Assembly: GCA_016787785.1 (NCBI GenBank)
Contig: JAEUTO010000010.1
Span: 372,001-436,000 of the forward strand
Origin: Bacteroidia bacterium
Lineage (GTDB): Bacteria > Bacteroidota > Bacteroidia > B-17B0 > Aurantibacillaceae
Length of the DNA stretch: 64,000 nucleotides
Direction of reading: 5' to 3'
The position numbers and the translations under genes are program-made. The notes below the pieces were generated by a model. It worked only from the letters and a program-made list of their open reading frames with translations. It was not told the DNA's origin and searched no databases. Positions 57,204 through 64,000 of this stretch are shown piece by piece (within the stretch, counting starts at the first letter, position 1; every line of letters begins with the position of its first letter).

Positions 57204-59612
57204 ATGAAGAAGTTTTTAGTATTGCCATTGGCGTGGTTATCTTTTAATGCCGTTGGTCAAAGTATTACTGTTCGCGATAATTCAACGCGCGAGCCAATTG
57301 TAAATGCAATTATAAAAGATAAAAATAACGTATCTGTTATAACAGATACAAAAGGTAAGGCAAATATTGCATCGCTAGACCGTTCCGATTCACTTTGGCT
57401 GTATAGTACCTCGTATTCTGCCAAAAAGATTATGGCCGGAAATGATGATATGGAAGTTGGATTAACCGTTAAGTTATTTCAATTGGATGAATTTGTTTTT
57501 TCGGCAAATAGAATTAAAGAAAAAAAGAGTGATGTCCCTTATACAATGGAAGTTATTAAACAAAAAGATATCGAGTTTGGTAATCAACCAACAACGGGTG
57601 AAGTTATGCAAAACACAGGTGCCGTTTTTGTTCAAAAAAGTCAAATGGGTGGCAGTAGCCCAGTACTCAGAGGTTTTGAGGCTAGCAGGGTGTTAATGGT
57701 AGTTGATGGTGTGCGTATGAATAACGCTATTTATCGTGCCGGGCATTTGCAGGATATAATTACACTGGATGCAAATATGTTAGAGCGTGCGGAGGTTATT
57801 TTTGGGCCATCTTCTACAGTTTATGGAAGTGATGCGTTAGGAGGCGTTATGCATTTTTACACGAAGAACGCCGAGTTTAGTACAGATGATAAAATGCTTG
57901 TGAAAGTTAATGGTATGGGGCGCTATGCTTCTGTTAATTCTGAAACCACAGGTCACCTTGATATTAACTTAGGTTGGAAAAAATTTGCGTCAATGACCAA
58001 TGTTACTTTTTCTCAATTTGGCGATCTTAATAGTGGCTCAACAAAACTGACGGGCTATTACAAAGGTTGGGACAGGCTGTATTATTCCGAACGCATTGGC
58101 GACCGAGATAGTATGATCGTAAATAGTAACGACAATTTACAAAAGGGTACAGGTTATAATCAGTTAGACATTATGCAGCGTTTTAATATTAAAACCGGAG
58201 AACATTTGATACATAACATAAACTTTCAAATGAGTCAGTCAAGCGATGTTCCAAGATACGATCGCTTAACAGAATATTCAGGCACAAAATTAAAATATGC
58301 CGAATGGAATTATGGCCCGCAAAAACGTATGCTTGCTGCTTATACTTTAAATTACGACGGTAAAACTCTTTTATCCGATAATGTAAAAGTTATTTTAGCA
58401 TATCAAAAGATAGAGCAGGATAGGATCACACGTAGGTTCCAAAATAACAACCGTGTTTCTCAAATGGAAGATGTAGGAGTTATCTCAGCTAACCTAGATG
58501 TTTTTAAAAATATAAAAGAAAAACACGAATTACGTTATGGTTTTGAAATTACTGCTAATGATGTTCAATCAACTGCCACTAATCTAAATATTTTGACCAA
58601 TTCGGTTAGCCCTGCTCAAACACGTTATGCTGATGGTGGCAGTAAAATGAATACTGCCGCTGCGTATGTTTCACACTCATGGGATGTAAGTGATAATTTT
58701 GTTATTTCAGATGGTTTGCGTTTTACCACATCGAACTTAGAATCAACATTTAATGATACAACCTTCTATAAATTTCCTTTTAAAACGGTTGATCAAAAAA
58801 GTCAGGCTGTAACCGGATGTTTGGGTTTTACCTGGAAAGAAACCGATAATTATAAAGTTTCGTTTTTGGTTAACTCAGGTTTTAGAACACCCAATGTAGA
58901 TGACATGACAAAAGTATTTGGAAGTGCAGGTAGTGTAGTTGTTGTTCCTAATCCGGAAGTTAAACCCGAATATGCAACTAATTTTGAGTTGGGCATAAGC
59001 AAAGTATTCGAGAAGAGATATAAATTTGATGTCACCGGTTTTTACACGATCATTGAAGATATAATGGTGCAGCGAGACTTTAAATTAAATGGGCAGGATA
59101 GCGCTTTGTTTAACGGCGTTAAATCAAAAGTTCAGGCAATGCAAAATGCTGATCGTGGATATATTTATGGTTTTACTGCCGGTATGCAATTTGATTTCAA
59201 TAATAATATTTCTTTTAAGAGCATAATAAATTACACCTATGGTAGATACATCGACTCCAGAAAAGATACAGTAGTGCCTTTAGATCACATTCCACCGGTA
59301 TTTGGCCAAACAAGTATTATTTACAAAGCAAAAAATACCGACGCAGAATTTTTTGTAAGGTACAATGGAAAAAAATCTATAGCAGATTATAGCAATAGTG
59401 GCGAAGATAACGCTGTATATTCTGCAGATCCTGTAAAGGGGTATATGCCAGGCTGGTTTACTTTAAACATAAGAGCCGGTTATAATTTTACGAAAAGCTT
59501 TAGGTTAAATGTTGCCTGCGAGAATATAACCGACAACAGATATCGGGTATTCGCAAGCGGTATTAATGCCCCTGGTAGAAATTTTATAATTAGTTTACGT
59601 TACAAAATTTAA
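57204..59612 (+). CDS. TonB-dependent receptor, hemoglobin/heme-receptor type
   Basis: 802 residues. Signal peptide (~1-18, ending VGQ), a short carboxypeptidase-regulatory-like domain (~19-90), a plug (~105-225; 'TTGEVMQNTGAVFVQKSQMGGSSPVLRGFEASRVLMVVDGVRMNNAIYRAGHLQDI', 'VIFGPSSTVYGSDALGGVMHFYT') and a barrel ending 'GRNFIISLRYKI'. The plug pattern 'Q-x-S-x-x-G-G-S-S-P-x-x-R-G-F' with 'V-D-G-V-R-M-N-N-A-I-Y-R-x-G-H-L-Q' is characteristic of the hemoglobin/transferrin receptor group. The substrate is likely heme or another iron source. It is followed by a small barrel protein at 59709. Confidence 0.92.
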   Translation: MKKFLVLPLAWLSFNAVGQSITVRDNSTREPIVNAIIKDKNNVSVITDTKGKANIASLDRSDSLWLYSTSYSAKKIMAGNDDMEVGLTVKLFQLDEFVFSANRIKEKKSDVPYTMEVIKQKDIEFGNQPTTGEVMQNTGAVFVQKSQMGGSSPVLRGFEASRVLMVVDGVRMNNAIYRAGHLQDIITLDANMLERAEVIFGPSSTVYGSDALGGVMHFYTKNAEFSTDDKMLVKVNGMGRYASVNSETTGHLDINLGWKKFASMTNVTFSQFGDLNSGSTKLTGYYKGWDRLYYSERIGDRDSMIVNSNDNLQKGTGYNQLDIMQRFNIKTGEHLIHNINFQMSQSSDVPRYDRLTEYSGTKLKYAEWNYGPQKRMLAAYTLNYDGKTLLSDNVKVILAYQKIEQDRITRRFQNNNRVSQMEDVGVISANLDVFKNIKEKHELRYGFEITANDVQSTATNLNILTNSVSPAQTRYADGGSKMNTAAAYVSHSWDVSDNFVISDGLRFTTSNLESTFNDTTFYKFPFKTVDQKSQAVTGCLGFTWKETDNYKVSFLVNSGFRTPNVDDMTKVFGSAGSVVVVPNPEVKPEYATNFELGISKVFEKRYKFDVTGFYTIIEDIMVQRDFKLNGQDSALFNGVKSKVQAMQNADRGYIYGFTAGMQFDFNNNISFKSIINYTYGRYIDSRKDTVVPLDHIPPVFGQTSIIYKAKNTDAEFFVRYNGKKSIADYSNSGEDNAVYSADPVKGYMPGWFTLNIRAGYNFTKSFRLNVACENITDNRYRVFASGINAPGRNFIISLRYKI

Positions 59613-59708
59613 AATAGCGTCAGTTTCTTTGACAGTTCAAAGGCGCGAGAGAAGGGTAAATTCTTATACAATATTTGAGCTAAGCTTTCGTTATCAATAT
59701 AATTGGTA

Positions 59709-60362
59709 ATGAGAGCTTGCTTAAATATTCTTCTCTTTGTATTTCTTTTTAACCCGTTAATAGGGCAGGAGAAAGAAAAACACTTTGAGTTAGGCCCCAC
59801 GTTAATTACAATTAATTCTTTAGGTACTATTTACCACTCATTTGTAGATAAACCCTCTATTGAATATAGTAACGGTTTGTTTTTTAAGTATAATAAAAAA
59901 CGGGTTGCATTCAGATCCATAATTAGTTATAACGAGAGTTATTTTAAATACAATGCTCCGGCAGGATGGATAGATGCTACCAGCGGCGAATCTATCAATA
60001 AAGACTTTCGCATTGGGCTTGGCGTTCAATACAGTTTAATAAAACGAAAAGATGTTATTTATATTTTAACCGATGTTTTTTACCGTAACATTTATTCCTC
60101 GGGTTATGTGTATGGTGGCATTTCGGGGCTCAACAATTCTTTTTCTTCTTCTACTGATGGTGTAGATGGCCTTGTTGGGTTTGGGTTAAAGCTAAAACTC
60201 TTTGAAGATATTTTTATTTTGCCTGAAGTTGGTTACAACATTTTTTATGGAAAAGTAAATTACAACACCGCGCATTTATTGTACGGCGAACCAAGCAAAT
60301 ACCAATACACAGAAGCTAATCTTAACCCGGTGGCGAAGTTACATTTAACTGTTCGCTTTTAA
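59709..60362 (+). CDS. Small outer-membrane beta-barrel protein
   Basis: 217 residues from the ATG at 59709; the TTG two codons earlier is less likely. Signal peptide (~1-18, ending IGQ), then alternating amphipathic strands ('HFELGPTLITINSLG', 'YSNGLFFKYNKKRVAFRSIISYN', 'RIGLGVQYSLIKRKDVIYILTDVFYR', 'FGLKLKLFEDIFILPEVGYNIFYG') ending 'AKLHLTVRF' with a C-terminal Phe. This is a PorT/OmpW-like small barrel of unknown function. It lies 96 bases after the heme-type receptor. Confidence 0.75.
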   Translation: MRACLNILLFVFLFNPLIGQEKEKHFELGPTLITINSLGTIYHSFVDKPSIEYSNGLFFKYNKKRVAFRSIISYNESYFKYNAPAGWIDATSGESINKDFRIGLGVQYSLIKRKDVIYILTDVFYRNIYSSGYVYGGISGLNNSFSSSTDGVDGLVGFGLKLKLFEDIFILPEVGYNIFYGKVNYNTAHLLYGEPSKYQYTEANLNPVAKLHLTVRF

Positions 60363-60407
60363 CTTTGTTCCATATCCCGACTAAATAAAATACCGTAATT
60401 TTATTTT

Positions 60408-60866
60408 ATGATAGATATACATAACACCACCGAGTTAAATAATATTTTAAATAAATTACAACCAAATGCCAAACCACTATGGGGTAAAATGTCGCCGCAA
60501 CATATTATTGAACATTTGGCCATGTCAGTAAAAATTTCTACAGGCCGTATTAATTCAAAATTTTATTTTACTGTTGAAGAAGCAGAAAAAGTTAAAGATC
60601 GCGTAATACGCAGTACTGCAGAATTAACGCAAGGAATTAAGAACCCTATTTTAACTGATGAGCCGCCAGCCTTGCAACATGCAGATCTTAAAACCGCTAT
60701 TAGCGAATTGCATAAAGAGATAGGTCATTTTAAAGATTACTATTCTAAAAACCCCAACTCTAAACACACTCAGCCGCGCATGGGCGATCTTGATCATAAA
60801 GAATGGCTTACCTTGCACAACAAACATTTTGCGCATCATTTTAATCAATACGGCCTTTTAAATTAA
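60408..60866 (+). CDS. DUF1569 / DinB-like four-helix protein
   Basis: 152 residues, cytoplasmic. 'LWGKMSPQHIIEHLAMSVKIS' (His at the start of a metal-binding pattern) and 'HTQPRMGDLDHKEWLTLHNKHFAHHFNQYGLL' at the C-terminus are the DUF1569 signature, placed in the DinB/YfiT metal-dependent hydrolase superfamily. The histidines of 'QHIIEH' and 'HNKHFAHH' are probably the metal ligands. The substrate is unknown. It lies between the small barrel gene and the GNAT gene, with short gaps. Confidence 0.8.
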   Translation: MIDIHNTTELNNILNKLQPNAKPLWGKMSPQHIIEHLAMSVKISTGRINSKFYFTVEEAEKVKDRVIRSTAELTQGIKNPILTDEPPALQHADLKTAISELHKEIGHFKDYYSKNPNSKHTQPRMGDLDHKEWLTLHNKHFAHHFNQYGLLN

Positions 60867-60933
60867 TTTGTTGTAAAAATTTGGTTTTTTTAAGAAACGG
60901 TAAATATTCCAGGTCGTAAACATTTGTACCTTT

Positions 60934-61548
60934 ATGAATATGGCAAATTTTGATCTTGATCAAACTATTATTTTAGAGAACGAGCGCGTTTTGCTGCGCC
61001 CACTCGAAAAAACAGACTTTAATGCGCTTCTTGGCTTTTCTTTAAACGAACCTGAGATCTGGAAATACTCTTTGGTACAAGCCGGGGGAGAAGAGAAGCT
61101 AAAAAAATATTTGGACATTGCCATGGAGGGTCGTGCCTCAAAGAAAGAATATCCCTTTATTGTATTTGATAAAAAACAAAATTCGTACGCCGGCAGCACG
61201 CGTTTTTACGATATACAGTTGCCGCATAAAACACTACAATTAGGCTATACCTGGTATGGTAAAAATTTTCAAGGCACTGGTTTAAATAAGCATTGCAAGT
61301 TCTTGTTATTACAATATGCTTTTGAAATTATGCAGATGGAACGTGTAGAGTTTAGAGCAGACAATAGTAATGCAAGAAGCATTGCCGCCATGAAAGCCAT
61401 TGGCTGCACAATAGAAGGTGTTTTACGCAGCAGCATGTATAATGGCGATGGCCTGACAAGACGCGACAGCATTGTTTTAAGTATTTTAAAAAAAGAATGG
61501 TTTGACAGCGTAAAAGAGAATTTAAAAAAACAATGTGAAACAAAATGA
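60934..61548 (+). CDS. GNAT-family N-acetyltransferase (RimJ/RimL type)
   Basis: 204 residues. 'VLLRPLEKTDFNALLGFSLNEPEIWKYSL' opens the fold. The acetyl-CoA binding region is 'LGYTWYGKNFQGTGLNKHCKFLLLQYAFE', and 'MERVEFRADNSNARSIAAMKAIGCTIEGVLR' is the classical motif of RimJ/RimL-like enzymes. The substrate cannot be predicted. The stop overlaps the next start (ATGA at 61545-61548), so it is coupled to the secreted papain-fold-like protein. Confidence 0.9.
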   Translation: MNMANFDLDQTIILENERVLLRPLEKTDFNALLGFSLNEPEIWKYSLVQAGGEEKLKKYLDIAMEGRASKKEYPFIVFDKKQNSYAGSTRFYDIQLPHKTLQLGYTWYGKNFQGTGLNKHCKFLLLQYAFEIMQMERVEFRADNSNARSIAAMKAIGCTIEGVLRSSMYNGDGLTRRDSIVLSILKKEWFDSVKENLKKQCETK

Positions 61549-62054
61549 GAACAACAACAATAATAGCACTCGTCATGTTTGGTTTTATTTTTAAACCATT
61601 TAATAATACGGAATCAATTTCTAAAAAAGTGGTTAGTTGCGATAGCACGCCTGTTTTAAATAAAAAGATAATTGATTTTGTGAAAACAAAGATCGGTAAA
61701 AAAGTAGGCAAGGGCGAGTGCTGGGATCTGGCGGCCGAAGCTTTAAATTCAGTAAATGCAAAATGGGATGGTAATTATAAATTTGGTACTGAAGTAAATT
61801 ATAAAAAAGATTGCGTGTATCCCGGCGACGTCATGCAGTTTGAAGGCGTGACCTTACAATATCAAGTAGGCACAAAAACGTATATGGAAAAAATGCAGCA
61901 TCACACCGCTGTAATTTATGAGGTAAATGGCAAAGAAGATTTTGTATTGGCCGATCAAAACACGGGCCGCTCCGGCAAAAAAGTTGGCCTAAGCCCATTT
62001 AAATTTGCCGACATGACCAAAGGTAAGTTTAAAGTTTTTCGTCCAATATTATAG
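61545..62054 (+). CDS. Secreted papain-fold-like protein
   Basis: 169 residues. A hydrophobic N-terminus (~4-18) serves as a signal. The core reads 'KKVGKGECWDLAAEALNSVNAKW' with a likely nucleophile Cys59, then 'QHHTAVIYEVNG' with the candidate catalytic His, and 'FVLADQNTG' as a possible third residue. Cys at the start of a helix after a Gly-rich turn, followed by His on a strand, is the NlpC/P60-CHAP or BBC1/AIM3-type papain arrangement. It might cleave peptidoglycan or another amide, but no substrate domain is attached. It is translationally coupled to a GNAT gene. Confidence 0.65.
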   Translation: MRTTTIIALVMFGFIFKPFNNTESISKKVVSCDSTPVLNKKIIDFVKTKIGKKVGKGECWDLAAEALNSVNAKWDGNYKFGTEVNYKKDCVYPGDVMQFEGVTLQYQVGTKTYMEKMQHHTAVIYEVNGKEDFVLADQNTGRSGKKVGLSPFKFADMTKGKFKVFRPIL

Positions 62055-62206
62055 AATACGGAGACTCTAGTTGATCTTTCTATTATCGTGCTACTTGTAT
62101 TGCTATCCCAAAGCAATCATTTTAAAATGAAGTATAGGTAAAAAAATAGTTCTTTCAATTAAACCTTTCTTTTTTCCGGTAGTCTTAGATAAAAATAAGC
62201 AAAAAC

Positions 62207-63142
62207 ATGAAAACGAATTTGAGTATAAAAACCGGAATTACAGCAGTAATAGCTTTGGCGTTAGTATTTGCTTCTTGCCGAAAAAAAGAAATGGAAGACG
62301 ATGACGATACGCCATTAATTAGTGCTCAGGCTAACGATGCCCAAACAAATGACGCCAATACGGACGATGCATATACTGATGCAGATAACAGTATGAGTAA
62401 TAGTAGAACTCTTTCAGGAACCAATACGGCAAGTACTTCGCCTGTTTTTTGGCCCTGCGACGCAACGGCAGATACCTCTCAAATTCAACAAGGTATTGTA
62501 ACACTAACCTTTAATGGTAGTGGTTGCAGCGGAAAAAACAGAACCGGGCAAATAAAGTACGAAGTAGTAAATTATGCTACAGGTGTACGCTGGAAAGATA
62601 TTAACGCCCAACTTATCGTAAACTTCATGAATTATAAAGTTACACGTAATGGTAAAAGTATGGTTATTAACGGTACACATAATTTAGTGAATGTAACGGG
62701 TGGTTTAGTATCTGAGTTATCAGGCGACAAACCAAGTATTGTAAGAACAGTAAACAGCAATAACATGAGCGTTGTTTTTGACGATAATAGCACACGCCAA
62801 TGGAGTATTGCTAAACGAAGAACCTGGGATTACAACGGTGGCAATTTAAAATTTTCGGTTACTGCTAATGGCGAAAATGGCGCGTCGGCTTGGGGTACAA
62901 ACCGCAAAGGCAATGGATTTACTACTAAAATAATTTCCCCAATTGTTTGCTTAAAAAATTGTGGTTGGAATAAGCCTACCTCCGGTACTATTGAGCACGC
63001 TGTTTCTGATAGAAATGCAACGGTTACTTTAGGAACAGATGCTTCGGGTAACATTAGTTCGAACGCTTGCCCAAATAACTTTAAAGTAGATTGGACGGGC
63101 CGCAGAGGCAAGCAACGCCAATATATTGGAACATATAATTAA
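62207..63142 (+). CDS. Lipoprotein, paralog of the Sia-locus lipoprotein
   Basis: 311 residues with lipobox 'LVFASCRKK' (Cys25). A strongly acidic, repetitive linker (~30-65: DDDD, then N/D-A-x-T/N-D-A units) leads into a beta-rich domain with 'CSGKNRTGQIKYEVVNYATG', 'MNYKVTRNGKSMVINGTHNLVNVTGG' and a C-terminal 'NFKVDWTGRRGKQRQYIGTYN'. It shares the 'G-K-x-R-T-G' core with the lipoprotein at 45311. The function is unknown. It is transcribed alone and ended by the terminator at 63158. Confidence 0.75.
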   Translation: MKTNLSIKTGITAVIALALVFASCRKKEMEDDDDTPLISAQANDAQTNDANTDDAYTDADNSMSNSRTLSGTNTASTSPVFWPCDATADTSQIQQGIVTLTFNGSGCSGKNRTGQIKYEVVNYATGVRWKDINAQLIVNFMNYKVTRNGKSMVINGTHNLVNVTGGLVSELSGDKPSIVRTVNSNNMSVVFDDNSTRQWSIAKRRTWDYNGGNLKFSVTANGENGASAWGTNRKGNGFTTKIISPIVCLKNCGWNKPTSGTIEHAVSDRNATVTLGTDASGNISSNACPNNFKVDWTGRRGKQRQYIGTYN

Positions 63143-63157
63143 AAAGTAAAAAATCAT

Positions 63158-63192
63158 AAAAAAAGGTTGTCGGTTCACGGCAGCCTTTTTTT
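63158..63192. terminator. Bidirectional terminator between the lipoprotein and RluE-like gene
   Basis: Stem of about 15 pairs (AAAAAAAGGTTGTCG / CGGCAGCCTTTTTTT, two G-T pairs) with loop GTTCA. The A and T tracts on each side suit both convergent genes. Confidence 0.85.
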
Positions 63193-63272
63193 ATTATGAT
63201 GTCGTTTGCCGAATACTATTTAATAAACAAAAAAAATCACCGAAGTTCATATTGATCAGCGCCATCTGCATT

Positions 63273-63827
63273 CTATTCATTAAGCAACAACAACTCAAAC
63301 AACTCTTTCTGTTCTATCTCTCTTACTTCGCCGGGTTGCATATCCCCAAGAGAAAGGTTCTCAATTTTTGTGCGGATCAAGCGTTTGCAATCATGCCTAA
63401 CGGCCGAGCACATTTTTCGTATCTGCCGGTTCTTACCTTCCATCAATACAAACTCCAGCCACGATTGTGGTAACTCTTCTCTAAAAGCATGTTCTCTAAA
63501 AGGTAAATTCTTTGGTTTCTCTATTAAATTCACTTCACAGGGTTGTGTTTTATATACGCCTTTTAGTTTTACCATTATCTCAACACCATCCCGCAACTTT
63601 TGTAATGATTCCTCAGAAATTTTCTTTTCTGCCTGTACTATGTAATTGCGTTTGTGTTTCCTATCCGGGTGCAATAAACGTTTGGTAAGCGTTTTATCTG
63701 TTGTTAAGATCAATAAGCCCTCGCTGTCATCATCTAAACGACCCACTGCGTTAGTACCTTCCGGAAAATCGTAGTCAAGGTCGCCCAAAAGCCTGTGTTT
63801 ATAGGGGCTTATAAACTGCGAGATCAT
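63273..63827 (-). CDS. RluE/RsuA-type rRNA pseudouridine synthase (5' end probably upstream)
   Basis: 184 residues from the first ATG. The catalytic motif 'GTNAVGRLDDDSEGLLILTTD' holds the conserved Asp of pseudouridine synthases. 'KHKRNYIVQ', 'EFVLMEGKNRQIRKM' and 'LIRTKIENLSLGDMQPGEVREI' complete the RluE-type family, which modifies 23S rRNA. In the same frame upstream of the ATG, the codons give E-R-Y-F-I-I-Y-K-P-Y-K, the conserved first strand of the enzyme. The true start is therefore likely a non-ATG codon, for instance CTG at 63863-63861, making about 196 residues. A -7-like box TACTTTTG (63888-63881 on the minus strand) agrees with this. Confidence 0.88.
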   Translation of the reverse strand: MISQFISPYKHRLLGDLDYDFPEGTNAVGRLDDDSEGLLILTTDKTLTKRLLHPDRKHKRNYIVQAEKKISEESLQKLRDGVEIMVKLKGVYKTQPCEVNLIEKPKNLPFREHAFREELPQSWLEFVLMEGKNRQIRKMCSAVRHDCKRLIRTKIENLSLGDMQPGEVREIEQKELFELLLLNE

Positions 63828-63880
63828 TTTGTAAGGCTTGTATATAATAAAGTAACGTTCCAGAACCGTTGTATTTAAAG

Positions 63881-63888
63881 CAAAAGTA
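63881..63888 (-). promoter_or_regulatory. Candidate -7 box for the pseudouridine synthase gene
   Basis: Reads TACTTTTG on the minus strand, a TAnnTTTG match. It predicts transcription from about 63875, which leaves room for a start codon near 63863 but excludes one further upstream. Confidence 0.4.
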
Positions 63889-63961
63889 CTATTAATGCTA
63901 TAATAATTTCACTTTTTTTACACATCAAAATTTTTCTTATCTTTAGTTTGTCAAATCAACT

Positions 63962-64000
63962 ATGAAAAAGATCTCCATATTCCTGTTCTTCGTTCTTATT
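63962..64000 (+). CDS. 5' end of an exported protein gene
   Basis: Only 13 codons are in the window: M-K-K-I-S-I-F-L-F-F-V-L-I. This is a typical signal-peptide start (basic n-region, hydrophobic core). An AT-rich leader precedes it and no minus-strand gene opposes it. The product cannot be inferred. Confidence 0.5.
   Translation, partial: MKKISIFLFFVLI

Noticed and set aside
61352-61711. 119-codon minus-strand frame
   Set aside because: It runs across the GNAT gene and the start of the papain-fold-like gene, both of which have clear family motifs.
1-64000. tRNA, rRNA, insertion sequences, prophage or integrase genes
   Set aside because: No transposase, integrase, phage structural gene, cloverleaf or rRNA sequence was recognised by reading; a dedicated tRNA/ncRNA scan was not possible.

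Overview
The window is AT-rich bacterial chromosome from a member of the phylum Bacteroidota. The signs are several secreted proteins ending in type A sorting domains of the type IX secretion system (T9SS), TonB-dependent receptors with carboxypeptidase-regulatory N-termini, Reg_prop/Y_Y_Y sensors, '5-fold beta-flower' repeats, and promoters of the TTTG-N19-TAnnTTTG kind. I see no insertion sequence, CRISPR array, rRNA or tRNA gene. Genus or species cannot be assigned from the sequence alone.

Left third (1-20.7 kb): a surface/secretion island. Large T9SS-exported proteins (three 7-unit propeller-type proteins and one LamG/Ig-like protein) are interleaved with four paralogous exported helical proteins. 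The paralogs share an N-terminal 'I-K-x-D-P-x-Y-D' motif and a C-terminal 'D-W-x-I-x-x-x-E-x-T-G' domain, and I do not recognise the family. A LytS/LytR-like pair (5494-8129) sits in the middle. Immediately downstream of it, and again at 15770-15800, are direct repeats of TCACTTATCC with 21-bp periodicity, placed in front of two operon-like runs (8250-15151, closed by a clear terminator, and 15927-20690). This looks like a dedicated regulator with two target operons, and it is the best candidate here for an undescribed system.

Middle (21-42 kb): mostly housekeeping and small envelope genes. They include a scramblase-like protein, a GRAM/PH-like protein, hpd, a beta-flower protein, rimO, a TPR histidine kinase coupled to a K+ channel, priA, a ZIP transporter, a methyltransferase, a PorE-like TPR/PD40/OmpA protein, prfC, a GT4 glycosyltransferase and an asparagine synthase.

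Right third (42-64 kb): a SiaA-SiaB-SiaC-like phosphatase/kinase/target partner-switch module with no diguanylate cyclase beside it, followed by class I FBP aldolase and accD. Next come an ECF sigma factor with a trans-envelope anti-sigma/beta-barrel-like protein and a PKD lipoprotein. A twin arrangement of TonB-dependent receptors follows, each with a lipoprotein and one of two paralogous small membrane proteins nearby. The window ends with a GNAT enzyme, a papain-fold-like secreted protein, a lipoprotein paralogous to the one in the Sia module, and an RluE-type pseudouridine synthase that appears to begin upstream of its first ATG.
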